This document shows positions 33,712-42,034 of a stretch of 64,000 nucleotides of DNA, piece by piece (within the stretch, counting starts at the first letter, position 1; every line of letters starts with the position of its first letter). Source of the DNA: PALSA-243 sp049522755 (GTDB taxonomy: Bacteria > Acidobacteriota > Terriglobia > Bryobacterales > Bryobacteraceae); contig JBEKNN010000001.1 in the NCBI GenBank assembly GCA_049522755.1, positions 1-64,000 on the forward strand, written 5' to 3'. The notes beneath the pieces were generated by a model. That model worked only from the letters and a program-made list of their open reading frames with translations. It did not search any database and was not told the origin of the DNA. The position numbers and the translations under genes were made by a program.

Positions 33712-34167
33712 TCAAGCGGTCGCGGTAGAAATTCCGATCTGCGCCAAGTGATGATTCAAGTGCCGCAGATAGTCCTCCGCCACGAATCGCAGCGTCATTG
33801 GCTCCAGCGAACCGATGTGGCATAGCACGTCGAGCTTCCCGGCCGGGAGATGGGCGATCACATGCGCCAGATACCGGTTATAACTCGCCCACAGCGCAAT
33901 CAGCGCGCTCCACTGTGCATCCTGCACGAATTGCGCGCGCGACCAACCCTCCTGGTCATAGCCGGGCAGGGTCACCGAATCCTGCAGCGCGGCCCTCACA
34001 AACCGCTGGTGGTTGTTGGCGGCCGAATCGATCAGGTGCCCGATGAGCTGCTTGCGCGACCAGCCGCCGGGCAGCGCGGGCTTGGCGCTTTCCTCTTCGG
34101 TGACCGCAAGCAGCATGGCCTCCGCCGAATCGACGGTTGCCGTTAGTTTCGCGCTGAGAGTCTTCAT
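33712..34167 (-). CDS. DinB-family protein
   Basis: A 151-residue four-helix-bundle protein with the DinB metal-site pattern: GHLIDSAANNHQRF (His near residue 42) and HLNHHLAQIG near the C-terminus. DinB-like proteins include thiol S-transferases; no activity can be assigned. It overlaps the Gfo/Idh gene by ATGA, so the pair is translated together. Confidence 0.82.
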   Translation of the reverse strand: MKTLSAKLTATVDSAEAMLLAVTEEESAKPALPGGWSRKQLIGHLIDSAANNHQRFVRAALQDSVTLPGYDQEGWSRAQFVQDAQWSALIALWASYNRYLAHVIAHLPAGKLDVLCHIGSLEPMTLRFVAEDYLRHLNHHLAQIGISTATA

Positions 34168-35099
34168 GCTCGAGCCGCCTGTCTCACGATTTCGGAAGTC
34201 ACCCAATCCGTCCAGATCGCATCTTCGCCGGTGCAGGCTAGCGGGGTTCCGTCGAGCGCCGCGCTCACAAAGTTCTCCACCGCCGGATAGTGTACATTCG
34301 CATGCGTGGGTAGCTGCTCCTCTTTACCGGAATATCGCAGCGCGGGCCCGTTCAGCGGATCGAGATCGATCTCGCCTTCGGTTCCGATCACGCGGAACTG
34401 GTCGCGCGGCACGCGTGAATTCCAGCGCACATCCACGATGCCGCGCGCGAGGTTCGCATAATCGACCAATGCCGTCGCGGAATCCTCTACGGCGACGCGC
34501 TGTACCACGTTGGATAGCAGCCCGGTGGCTTTCACCGGCCGGCCAAACAGGAAATTGATAGCGTCGATGCGATGCGACCCGGTGTCGTAGAGAGGGCCGC
34601 CGCCCGCCATTGCCGGGTCCACCAGCCAGCCCCGGCCCGCGTGATTCAGCCAGCCATGGCAGTTCGCCTCGGCGAGAACGGGCTGTCCGATGGCTCCCCC
34701 GGCGATTAACTGTTTGGCGCGGATCAGCTTGGGAAACAGGCGCCGGTAATAGGCAACGCCGAACAGCCGCCGGGTCTCCAGGGCCGCCGCGACCATGGAT
34801 TGCGCTTCGCAATAATTCATCGCAACGGGCTTTTCGCAGAGCACATGCTTGCCCGCGAGAAAGCTGGCGATGACGTGCGGCGCATGCAGGGCCACGGGAG
34901 ACGCCACATAGACCGCGTCGATCGCGGCATCGCGCAGTGCGTCGTCGAGCGCTGCCCAAACGCGGATGCCGGGGTATGCCGCAGCATTTTGCGGATCGCG
35001 CGTTACCGCTCCGTACAACGTGCTGCGAGGCTCTGCGAGGATGGCCGGAATGACGCGCTTGCGCGCAATATCGCCGATTCCAATGACGAGCCAAACCAG
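34164..35099 (-). CDS. Gfo/Idh/MocA-family oxidoreductase without a canonical start
   Basis: The conserved N-terminus LVWLVIGIGDIARKRVIPAI is followed by YGAVTRDPQ, CEKPVAMN and the C-terminal alpha/beta domain (GGGPLYDTGSHRIDA). These enzymes use NAD(P) to oxidise or reduce sugars and inositols. The Rossmann strand begins at codon 35099, a CTG; no ATG, GTG or TTG occurs in frame between it and the promoter-like TATAAT at 35157-35152. The first normal start in frame (TTG at 35018) would delete the cofactor loop. Either a CTG start, an undetected frameshift or a lost start explains this. Confidence 0.72.
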   Translation of the reverse strand: MVWLVIGIGDIARKRVIPAILAEPRSTLYGAVTRDPQNAAAYPGIRVWAALDDALRDAAIDAVYVASPVALHAPHVIASFLAGKHVLCEKPVAMNYCEAQSMVAAALETRRLFGVAYYRRLFPKLIRAKQLIAGGAIGQPVLAEANCHGWLNHAGRGWLVDPAMAGGGPLYDTGSHRIDAINFLFGRPVKATGLLSNVVQRVAVEDSATALVDYANLARGIVDVRWNSRVPRDQFRVIGTEGEIDLDPLNGPALRYSGKEEQLPTHANVHYPAVENFVSAALDGTPLACTGEDAIWTDWVTSEIVRQAARA

Positions 35100-35240
35100 G
35101 GGTTTGCGCGTGTGAGGAGGAGGATTGGGAATGGGATCGATAGTGACACTTATTATACAAAACGGGTTGCGCCTGGCCCCGCGCCACCGGTGGCGGCGGC
35201 TTCGATGCTTGGTAAGATAGATTTTTGCTCAGGAGAAACT

Positions 35241-35567
35241 ATGAACCGAAATCGTGTTTACGTATGTTGCGCGATCCTGGCCACGGGATCGATCGCGGCG
35301 ATGGCTGCCGAGAAAGGAGATGCGGCGAAGGGCAAGGAAGTATTCAGCCAGTGCGAGGTATGCCACAACGCCGACAGCACCGATAAGAAGATGGGGCCCG
35401 GCCTGAAAGGGCTCTTCAAGCGCGATAAGTTGGTGAACGGAAAGAAGGTCACCGACGCCACTGTCCGCGACCAGATCGAACAGGGCGGGAACGGCATGCC
35501 ATCCTATAAAGACATGCTGTCCGATACGGAAAAGGACGACCTGATCGCATACTTGAAGACGCTGTAG
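35241..35567 (+). CDS. class I c-type cytochrome
   Basis: A 108-residue precursor: signal peptide to about residue 22 (MAA cut), heme motif C38-E-V-C41-H42, and axial M86 in GNGMPSYKDM. It is a small periplasmic electron carrier of the cytochrome c family with one covalent heme. AGGAG at 35231 sets the start. It diverges from the Gfo/Idh gene; nearby genes give no clear redox partner. Confidence 0.93.
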   Translation: MNRNRVYVCCAILATGSIAAMAAEKGDAAKGKEVFSQCEVCHNADSTDKKMGPGLKGLFKRDKLVNGKKVTDATVRDQIEQGGNGMPSYKDMLSDTEKDDLIAYLKTL

Positions 35568-35612
35568 GCGGGTAGCGGTGGTTTCTGCAGAATTGACGCG
35601 CTCGCACAAGAC

Positions 35613-35639
35613 ACCGGCGGCAAGACCGCCGGCGCTACC
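35613..35639 (+). repeat. dispersed palindromic repeat, copy C1
   Basis: CCGGCGG-CAAGA-CCGCCGG (35614-35632) followed by CGCTACC. It is the reverse complement form of copy C2 at 22749-22775, including the loop. It lies between convergent genes and could end both transcripts. Confidence 0.7.
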
Positions 35640-35663
35640 AGGTTGCCTTACCAAGTTGCGGTT

Positions 35664-36869
35664 TTATCCCAGGACTTCCAGGGCCTTCTTTACCACCGGA
35701 TCGTCCTCTAGCTTCTTGGGCTGCGGCTGTTGCGGCTGCGCTTCGGGTACCGGCTCGCCGTTTTCGTCGTAATTCACGGCGGCCTCGGCTTCGGCCACCA
35801 GGGTACCCGGAGTGACGCCGTTATCCTGGATCGCCTTTCCATCCGCTGAGTAGTATTTCGCCACGGAAAGAATAATGGCGCTGCCGTCGTCCATGGTCAG
35901 GGCCTTGCGCAGGGCTGCGTCGCCGTAGGTGCGCTCGCCGATCACCTGCGCGCGCTTATTGCCCAGGAGCGCCGAGGCCGCGATTTCGGCCCCATCCGCC
36001 GTGCCGCGATTCGTCAGCACTGCCACCGGAAGATCGGTGATATCCTTCGCCGGGTCGGCGTCGAAATTCTGCTGCGCCACGCGCTGGCCCTTGAGGTAGG
36101 TGATGCGCCCGCTCTTCATGAAGAGGTTGGCGAACGCGATTCCTTCCTCGGGGGTGCCAATGCCGCAGTAGCGCACGTCGACGATCAATTTCTTGGCGCC
36201 GTTCTTCTGCAACTGCTTGACGGCGTCGGTGACTTCCTTCAAATGCGCAGCCGTGAGCGAACTGACGTTGATATATCCCACGTCGTTCGCAAGCATTCTG
36301 GAATCCACCGGAGGCAGCGCGAAGTTGGCGCGCGTCAACTTGACGGTCTGCGGTTCGGGATGGCGCGCCCGCACCACGCTCAATTCCACGTCACTGGCCG
36401 CATCGCCCTGCAGCAGCATATTGGCGTAAGCCAGAGGCATGTCGCGGGTGGCCACGCCCTTGATGCTTTCGATCATGTCGCCCGTGGAGAAGCCGGCTTT
36501 AGCGGCCGGAGAACCGGGAATCGCGTCCACCACCACCACCATTCCGTACCGCTTGGAAAGAATCAGGCCCACATCGGGGCGCTTGACGTCCTTATTCTTC
36601 AGATAGTCGCGGTATTGATCGGCGTTCAAATAGCTGGCGAAGGGATCGATGGCTTCGAGCATGCCGTCGAGCGCGCCCAGCGTGACGCTCTTCATGTCGG
36701 GTTCCTCGACGTACTGCTTCTCGATGTACCCTACAACCTCACTGAAGACGCTGATGTGTTTGTAGGTATCGTCTTGCGGTGAGGCGTTACCGATGACGAT
36801 CCCGGTGAGAAGCAGAACCGTGAGACAAGTGGATGAGCTGACGACGAAAGTTTTGATGGGGCTGGTCAT
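35664..36869 (-). CDS. S41-family PDZ protein lacking the catalytic Ser and Lys (pseudoprotease)
   Basis: The 401-residue exported protein has a signal anchor, PDZ domain (VGLILSKRYGMVVVVDAIPG then SPAAKAGFSTGDMI) and the C-terminal processing peptidase core. Active family members use a Ser-Lys pair 25 residues apart (GxASASE and YGKG). Here the first reads NRGTADGAE, with D292 in place of Ser, and the second GERTYGDAA, with D317 in place of Lys. The spacing is kept exactly, and the core is full length, so this is probably a structural or regulatory protein. A PQ-rich tail (PEAQPQQPQPKK) follows. Start at 36869 gives the signal anchor. Confidence 0.85.
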   Translation of the reverse strand: MTSPIKTFVVSSSTCLTVLLLTGIVIGNASPQDDTYKHISVFSEVVGYIEKQYVEEPDMKSVTLGALDGMLEAIDPFASYLNADQYRDYLKNKDVKRPDVGLILSKRYGMVVVVDAIPGSPAAKAGFSTGDMIESIKGVATRDMPLAYANMLLQGDAASDVELSVVRARHPEPQTVKLTRANFALPPVDSRMLANDVGYINVSSLTAAHLKEVTDAVKQLQKNGAKKLIVDVRYCGIGTPEEGIAFANLFMKSGRITYLKGQRVAQQNFDADPAKDITDLPVAVLTNRGTADGAEIAASALLGNKRAQVIGERTYGDAALRKALTMDDGSAIILSVAKYYSADGKAIQDNGVTPGTLVAEAEAAVNYDENGEPVPEAQPQQPQPKKLEDDPVVKKALEVLG

Positions 36870-36990
36870 GGCGATTAGAGACTCCGAGGGCCTGTAGGCA
36901 TTATAGCGCCTCATAGGGTTGGACGCGGCAGGGGGAGGTTTGGTTGTGGTGGGAAGGGGGGTTCGACGCAGAGACGCTGAGACCGAAGGC

Positions 36991-37035
36991 GTTCACACGA
37001 TTGTGAACGCTGCACGCATTAGTGCGTGCGCCACG
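36991..37035 (+). repeat. dispersed double-hairpin repeat, copy D2
   Basis: GTTCACA-CGAT-TGTGAAC (36991-37008), GCT, then GCACGCA-TTAG-TGCGTGC (37012-37029) and GCCACG. It matches copy D1 at 28850-28894 including the GCT linker, the tail and the preceding ACCGAAG. The differences lie mainly in the loops, so the stems are kept. Confidence 0.8.
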
Positions 37036-37038
37036 ATT

Positions 37039-37566
37039 TTACGCCACCCACCCCATCCGCTGCCGTAGCCCGGTGATATGCGCCGCATGATGCTGCGAAT
37101 GCCAACCGTATAGCGCCAGATTCTTGTCCAGGCGAATCAATCCGTGCTCCGAATGGCGAAAACTGCGTTCGAAATCGGCGGCGCTCATCGATCGCAGCAG
37201 GTCTTCCCACCGGCTGTGCAGCGCCTCCAGGAGCTGTAAGGAAACCTCCACCGGCAAGGTACGACAATCGTGCAGTTTCGCCCACTCCTTCTCGTCATAG
37301 CCCTTAACCGCCGGCTGCGCTTCGGTCAGCGCCAGGCGGAATCGGATGTAGCTGTTCATATGGCTGTCGGCGACGTGGTGAATCACCTGGCGGACTGTCC
37401 AGCCGTCGGGCCGGTATGGAGTGTCGAGCTGCGCGTCGTTCAATCCGTGCACGGCGTCGCGGAATCTCGCCGGCGCGGCGGCGATTTCATCGATCAGTTG
37501 GGTGCGCCGCTCAGGCGCAACGGTTTGCGTCCAGTCGAATTTGCCGATCGGGTAGCTCAAGTCCAT
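37039..37566 (-). CDS. DinB-family metal-dependent transferase, YfiT-like
   Basis: A 175-residue four-helix-bundle protein with three candidate metal His in QVIHHVADSHMN and WHSQHHAAHI, and PYRPDGWTVRQ near the start, as in YfiT/BstA-type thiol S-transferases. The start MDLSYPIGKF is three bases after the phosphatase stop, so it is the last gene of the purC-cvpA-fis-gph run. Activity unknown. Confidence 0.83.
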   Translation of the reverse strand: MDLSYPIGKFDWTQTVAPERRTQLIDEIAAAPARFRDAVHGLNDAQLDTPYRPDGWTVRQVIHHVADSHMNSYIRFRLALTEAQPAVKGYDEKEWAKLHDCRTLPVEVSLQLLEALHSRWEDLLRSMSAADFERSFRHSEHGLIRLDKNLALYGWHSQHHAAHITGLRQRMGWVA

Positions 37567-37569
37567 GAA

Positions 37570-38232
37570 TCAACCTTCAGGTTCCATCTTACCCAAGACC
37601 CACTCTACGAACTGCTCCATCCGGTCCACCAGCAGGTCCGGTTTCGGGTCCTTCAAAGTCTCGGGCTGAAACCCGTAGGTCACCCCGCAGCTGCGCACGC
37701 CTGCATTGATGGCGGTATTCACGTCCACCGCGCTGTCGCCCACCATCACGGTCCGCTGCCGATCCACGCCCGCCTGACGCATCAGCGTCTCGACGCCGAT
37801 GGGGTGCGGCTTTTTGAAATCGAAGCTGTTGCCGCCGTATACCTGGAAGAAATGGCCGGCCACGCCCAGCCCTTCCACAATCGCATTGCTCATCCGCACC
37901 GGCTTATTGGTGAGCACCGCCATGCGTTTGCCGGCCGCCTCCAGCCGATCGAGCGATTCCTTCACGCCTGGATAGAGCGTGGTGCAGTCGAGCGCGTGTT
38001 CGCGATAATACTCCAGGAAAAATTCGAGCGCTTCCTCGACTTCCAGCTCCGTGGCCTGATCGCCCAGCGCCCGCCGTATGAGCACCGGCGCGCCATTGCC
38101 CACGTAGGAATAGACGCGCTCGAAATCGAGCTGCGTCATCCCCATGTGCGCGCGGGTCGCGTTGACGGCGTGCGCCAGGTCGAGGCGGGAATCGATCAGC
38201 GTACCGTCCAGATCGAAGATCAGAAGGTCCAT
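37570..38232 (-). CDS. gph: HAD-family phosphoglycolate phosphatase-like protein
   Basis: A 220-residue HAD hydrolase with motif I DLDGTLIDSR at the N-terminus, motif II TNKP, motif III Lys and motif IV GDSAVDVNTA. It probably dephosphorylates 2-phosphoglycolate or a similar small phosphate ester. The start at 38232 gives the standard LIFDLDGT opening. It follows the Fis-like gene closely. Confidence 0.85.
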   Translation of the reverse strand: MDLLIFDLDGTLIDSRLDLAHAVNATRAHMGMTQLDFERVYSYVGNGAPVLIRRALGDQATELEVEEALEFFLEYYREHALDCTTLYPGVKESLDRLEAAGKRMAVLTNKPVRMSNAIVEGLGVAGHFFQVYGGNSFDFKKPHPIGVETLMRQAGVDRQRTVMVGDSAVDVNTAINAGVRSCGVTYGFQPETLKDPKPDLLVDRMEQFVEWVLGKMEPEG

Positions 38233-38253
38233 AGCTGGCACGGTGGCGGCGGC

Positions 38254-38523
38254 CTACGCAGCTCCCGTCTTGCGCCTGCGCGGTCGCACGGCCTTAGCCG
38301 GGGGCTTGCGGCGCGCGCGGCCATTGCCCAAGCCGAATTGCGTCATCTTGCGCTGTAAAGTGTTGCGGTGGATCTCCAACTTCTTCGCCGCCGCGCACTG
38401 ATTGCCATCCGCTCTCTGGAGCGCGCCTCTGATCATGCCCCGCTCCAGTATGCCAGTCGCCTCCGGCAGAGAGATTCCGGCGTCCAGAAGACGCTCGATC
38501 ACTCCGTCAAATTCGTTTTTCAT
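38254..38523 (-). CDS. Fis-type helix-turn-helix regulator
   Basis: An 89-residue protein with an N-terminal ~35-residue acidic part and the HTH_8 (Fis) motif ALQRADGNQCAAAKKLEIHR followed by NTLQRKM. A basic tail (RRKPPAKAVRPRRRK) follows. It overlaps cvpA by ATGA. It is shorter than NtrC-type activators, so it acts as a small DNA-binding protein; targets unknown. Confidence 0.82.
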   Translation of the reverse strand: MKNEFDGVIERLLDAGISLPEATGILERGMIRGALQRADGNQCAAAKKLEIHRNTLQRKMTQFGLGNGRARRKPPAKAVRPRRRKTGAA

Positions 38524-39098
38524 CGGTTTCTCTTTTCCGCTCTCGGCCCGCCGTGAAGCTGCTCTTCGACGGCCGTCCTCCATGCCGATTTCACTTCCGT
38601 GTACGTCTTGCGGAAGCCTACCTTCAATTCATGCGGCGCCACATCCGCGAACAACTGCGCAGCGCCCGCCACATATGGCGCGAGACGCGAGTTCACCAGG
38701 GCGGCGGGCGGCTTATCCCCATCCCGGAAAGCCATGATCGCCATCAACAAGGCCACTGCGATCAACGCGCCGCGCGCCGCGCCGAAACCGGCGCCCAGCA
38801 GATGATCCACAATCGAAAGCCCCGTTACCCGCAGAAACTTCCCCACAATATAACCGACCAAATGCCCTAACAAGACTACTCCAACAAACACCACCAAAAA
38901 TCCGACCAGGTTAGCAACAGTCCTGGAACTCACATGCGGTTGGATAAATGCAGAGGCGGTTCCGTAAAACCAGATTCCCAGCAGCAGCGCCAGCACCACC
39001 GAGACCAGCCCGATGACCTCGCGCGACAAACCTTTGCGGAAGCTGGTGTAAACCGAAGCCGCCACGATCAGCGCCAACACGACGTCAAGCCAGTTCAT
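38520..39098 (-). CDS. cvpA: CvpA-family membrane protein
   Basis: A 192-residue protein with four membrane segments, opening MNWLDVVLALIVAASVYTSF and RKGLSREVIGL, and the later VGYIVGKFLRVTGLSIVDHL then LGAGFGAARGALI pattern of CvpA/colicin V production proteins. In many bacteria cvpA lies next to purine genes; here it overlaps purC by ATGA, preserving that link. Role unclear. Confidence 0.87.
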   Translation of the reverse strand: MNWLDVVLALIVAASVYTSFRKGLSREVIGLVSVVLALLLGIWFYGTASAFIQPHVSSRTVANLVGFLVVFVGVVLLGHLVGYIVGKFLRVTGLSIVDHLLGAGFGAARGALIAVALLMAIMAFRDGDKPPAALVNSRLAPYVAGAAQLFADVAPHELKVGFRKTYTEVKSAWRTAVEEQLHGGPRAEKRNR

Positions 39099-39994
39099 AA
39101 TTCGTGGCCGGTGAGCACGCTATAAGCCTGCCGGTACTTTTCGCCGGTCTTGGCAGCCACCTCAGCGGGCAGCTCGGGGGCCGGCGGCTGCTTGTTCCAG
39201 TGGATCGATTCCAGATAATCGCGCACGAACTGTTTGTCGTAGGAAAACTGCGCGCCGCCCGGCCGATAGGTCTCAGCCGGCCAGAATCGCGACGAATCGG
39301 GCGTGAGCACCTCATCCCCCAGCGTCAGAACGCCGTCCACAAATCCGAATTCGAACTTGGTATCGGCGATAATGATGCCCTTGGTCTCGGCGTACCGCGC
39401 CGCGCGCGCGTAAATCGCCAGCGTCAAATCGCGCAGCCGCTTCGCAAGGTCTTCGCCGATGAGCGAACACGTCCGCTCGAACGAAATATTCTCGTCGTGC
39501 CCGGTTTGCGCTTTGGTGGCGGGCGTAAAGATGGGCTCCGGCAGCTTGTCGCTCTCGCGCAGCCCGGCCGGCAGCTTAATGCCGCACACCGTGCCGCTTT
39601 GCCGATACTCCTTCCAGCCGGAGCCGGATATGTAGCCGCGCGCCACGCATTCGATATCCACCATCGCGGCGCGCTTTACCAGCATCGAGCGGCCTTCCAG
39701 TTGATCGCGGAACTCGCCCAGCGGGGCCGGATACTCCGCGACGTCCGCCGTCAGGAAGTGCGTCGGCGTCAGGTCGCGCAAAAAATCGAACCAGAAAATG
39801 GAGAGCTGCGTCAGCACCCGGCCTTTACTGGGAATGCCCGTGGGCAGAATGTAGTCGAAGGCGGAGATCCGGTCGGTGGCGACGATCAGCAGCCGGTCGT
39901 CGACGCGGTACACGTCGCGCACCTTGCCGCGGGCATGCAGATCCACGCCGGTTAATTCGGTCTCCAGAATGATAGCGTTTTGAGTGAGGTTCAC
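39095..39994 (-). CDS. purC: phosphoribosylaminoimidazole-succinocarboxamide synthase (SAICAR synthetase)
   Basis: A 299-residue PurC: GKVRDVYRVDDRLLIVATDR, ISAFDYILPTGIPSKGRVLT, VECVARGY-like ECVARGYISGSGW, and IIADTKFEFG. It joins CAIR with aspartate using ATP in de novo purine synthesis. It heads a minus-strand operon of five genes (purC, cvpA, fis-like, gph, yfiT-like) with three tight junctions. Between this gene and 40180 nothing coding is seen. Confidence 0.95.
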   Translation of the reverse strand: MNLTQNAIILETELTGVDLHARGKVRDVYRVDDRLLIVATDRISAFDYILPTGIPSKGRVLTQLSIFWFDFLRDLTPTHFLTADVAEYPAPLGEFRDQLEGRSMLVKRAAMVDIECVARGYISGSGWKEYRQSGTVCGIKLPAGLRESDKLPEPIFTPATKAQTGHDENISFERTCSLIGEDLAKRLRDLTLAIYARAARYAETKGIIIADTKFEFGFVDGVLTLGDEVLTPDSSRFWPAETYRPGGAQFSYDKQFVRDYLESIHWNKQPPAPELPAEVAAKTGEKYRQAYSVLTGHEL

Positions 39995-40179
39995 GATGTT
40001 TTCAAGATTTTCGATCGGGGGAGTATTAAAATGATACTCCGTCCGGCGGCAAAGTCAAACTCTGCGGCGGCGGAATATTGCGAAAAGTCTCAAAACCAAC
40101 TCGGATCGGCGCCGCGCGTCAAGCTCCGCCGGTTTTCTCCGCGTGCCCGGCGCAGCGCATCGCCTGAGGGACGCTCTTG

Positions 40180-40600
40180 CTATTCCATGGGCCGGCGTAG
40201 ATCCATCAGGTAGGCGAGCTCAGCGCGCTTCTTCCGCCGGTACCAAACCAGGCCGCCGAAGAACGCCAAAGTAGCCAGCCAGACAAAGTCGATGGGAAGC
40301 GAGCTGAAGAAGAGCCAGGTCCACAAGTGCTTTCGCGGTTTAGGATAGTAGTTATAGACCCAGGCCAGGCAGCATCCGATCTCACACAAAAATAAGCCGG
40401 CGCCGAACCAGACGGTGGCGAGCCTGCTCCGGCAGCGGCGCAATGAGAGGTCCACAAAAGCGGCAGTATCCAACGCCGAAGGAGACCAGTTGCCGCGGTT
40501 GATCGCGGTCGCAAACGCCCAAGCGGCCGCCAAAAATACCCAGGTCATGCCCGCAAGCAGTTCGATATTGGGTTGCCGCGAAGCGAGAGCCCATCCGGCG
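40180..40600 (-). pseudogene. truncated membrane protein fused to a cut ABC ATPase
   Basis: The frame reads ALASRQPNIELLAG, MTWVFLAAAWAFATAINRGN, WSPSALDTAAFVDLSLRRCR to YRRKKRAELAYLMDLRRPME, with three membrane segments. I recognise this as the C-terminal part of a membrane protein often encoded with ECF sigma factors in Acidobacteria. The frame is open upstream of the ATG at 40548 to the junction at about 40600 and then changes into the ABC ATPase fragment, so the N-terminus is missing. It could still be expressed from 40548 as a 122-residue protein. Confidence 0.55.
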
Positions 40601-40747
40601 GCCGCAGATCATGCGGAGCGTGGTGGTTTTTCCGGCGCCGTTTGCGCCCAAGATCCCGGTGATGGCGCCATCGGGCGCTTCGAACGAAAGGTCCCGGACG
40701 ACGGTGCGGTGGTCGAAGCTTTTTCGGAGCTGTTGGACTTGTATCAT
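40601..40747 (-). pseudogene. truncated ABC transporter ATP-binding protein
   Basis: The first 49 residues are clear: MIQVQQLRKSFDHRTVVRDL, SFEAPDGAITGILGANGAGK, TTTLRMICG, ending just after Walker A. The start has GGAG upstream. Everything after Gly-49 (Q-loop, signature, Walker B) is missing and the sequence jumps into another gene, so this is a 5' remnant of a NatA-like ATPase. Confidence 0.75.
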
Positions 40748-41149
40748 GTCTCTGCTCCGGTAGTACGGAAATCATGGAATTCCTTACAAGAAGTTAGTGA
40801 GCTTCAGTGGCGAGGCGGCGTTGTTTTGTAAGAACCATTGGAATCGAAATGCCGGCAGGCCGATCGACAATCGGTTGCAGGTTAACAACCAATGGCACTT
40901 ACTTGCCCAAGGCCGGGGATTCACAAGCTGTCGGGCGGGAATCTCTTGGTCCGCGGCTGACGGGAGGGGGACCCGCGCGGACCAGGATAGCTGGTTTGAC
41001 AAGACGCCCCACTCACCTGAACCGGACTGGACAGGGCAACGCAGGGATGCCACCCGAGCAGTAGGTTCAGGGGGAAAAGCAGGGGGCGACGCCTGGCTGA
41101 ATGCGCCTGAACGCCGCCGGGGTTCCGGCAGCAGAAACGGTCCCGCGAT
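40748..41149. other. gene-free stretch with a palindromic repeat (copy E1)
   Basis: About 400 bases without a recognisable gene. AGGCCGAT-CGACA-ATCGGTTGCAGGTT at 40857-40883 resembles, in reverse orientation, the hairpin at 45756-45783. Nothing else can be assigned. Confidence 0.4.
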
Positions 41150-41320
41150 TTACTTCGATCCCCCGCGGCCGCCCTTTTTCGGAGCTCCCTTGCCAGACTT
41201 GCCGCCTTTTTTCCCGCCCTTCTTCCCGCTGTGTTGAGGAGCAGCAAAAGTGGGGACCACTGTCGCCAACATCACGCCCAAAAGGCCAAGGCCAAGAATT
41301 CTGCGAAACGATTTGTACAT
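41150..41320 (-). CDS. small secreted Lys/Gly-rich protein
   Basis: A 56-residue protein: signal peptide MYKSFRRILGLGLLGVMLAT with VVPTFAA, then a short mature part GKKGGKKGGKSGKGAPKKGG and RGGSK. AAGGA stands six bases before the ATG. No known family. The mature part is ~26 residues and strongly basic, so it may bind polyanions. It lies alone between remnants, so expression is uncertain. Confidence 0.6.
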   Translation of the reverse strand: MYKSFRRILGLGLLGVMLATVVPTFAAPQHSGKKGGKKGGKSGKGAPKKGGRGGSK

Positions 41321-41510
41321 AGTATTCCTTCAGCGCACCTAACTTAGTCTGCAATAAGGGTTGGCACGGAAGCAAGAGGTCCGCGAGAAAATAAGCGCCG
41401 CGCCTGGCGTCCGGGCGGCGGGCAGCCCCCGGAAAGGGGCGCTCGCCATTTCATCCCCCGGTTGCGCGTTCGCCCTATTTGCGATACGCTATGGCGAAGA
41501 AAGGGCGAAT

Positions 41511-41732
41511 ATGCGGGACCCCGATGAGATGCTGACCGCGGACCAATTGACGGAGCTTCAGCGGCGGCTGTCCATGCTCCACCCCTCCTCGGTCGAGCAG
41601 GTTTACCGCGATGCCTACGAGCGATGCGCGCCCGTTGCAGGCCGGATTCCCAAGGCCAGCGTAATCCAGGAACTGGTGACGGCTTGGAAGCAACTGAGGA
41701 GATGGGAGGGCGGTAAAGCTTGCCAACGGTGA
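41511..41732 (+). CDS. small conserved-looking hypothetical protein
   Basis: A 73-residue, mainly helical, charged protein (MRDPDEMLTADQLTELQRRL, then SMLHPSSVEQVYRDAYERCA and VIQELVTAWKQLRRWEGG). The amphipathic repeat pattern suggests a real small protein and not chance reading. The frame is open further upstream to 41361, but codon use there is poor. No function known. Confidence 0.55.
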   Translation: MRDPDEMLTADQLTELQRRLSMLHPSSVEQVYRDAYERCAPVAGRIPKASVIQELVTAWKQLRRWEGGKACQR

Positions 41733-41794
41733 GAGAGGACAGAAGATGAAGACTATCGCGGCTCAGTGTCAAAGCGGCCTCGACAAGCCTGTTA

Positions 41795-42031
41795 CTATTG
41801 CTGTCCGGCCGACCAGGGCGGCACGATTCCATTCATGCGCGCATAGGCGATCGCCTGCCCCAGATGTTCGCCCACGTGCGTATCGAGAAAGATCAGAACG
41901 CCGTGGCGCGTGGTCTTCTGGCCGAAGAATTCGGCATCGCCAGTCGGCGCTTGCGCGCGCACTTCGTCCGGATACTTATGCGCTTCCGCGAACGATCCGG
42001 TAAGCGCCGCCAGTGTCTTCTCCTTACTAAT
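41795..42031 (-). pseudogene. C-terminal remnant of a DinB-family protein
   Basis: Minus-strand reading gives SKEKTLAALTGSFAEAHKYP, FFGQKTTRHGVLIFLDTHVG, EHLGQAIAYARMNGIVPPWS, the end of a DinB protein with the H-x3-H site (THVGEH). There is no start and the N-terminal half is missing. The cut at about 42031 abuts the next remnant on the other strand. Confidence 0.65.
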
Positions 42032-42034
42032 AGC

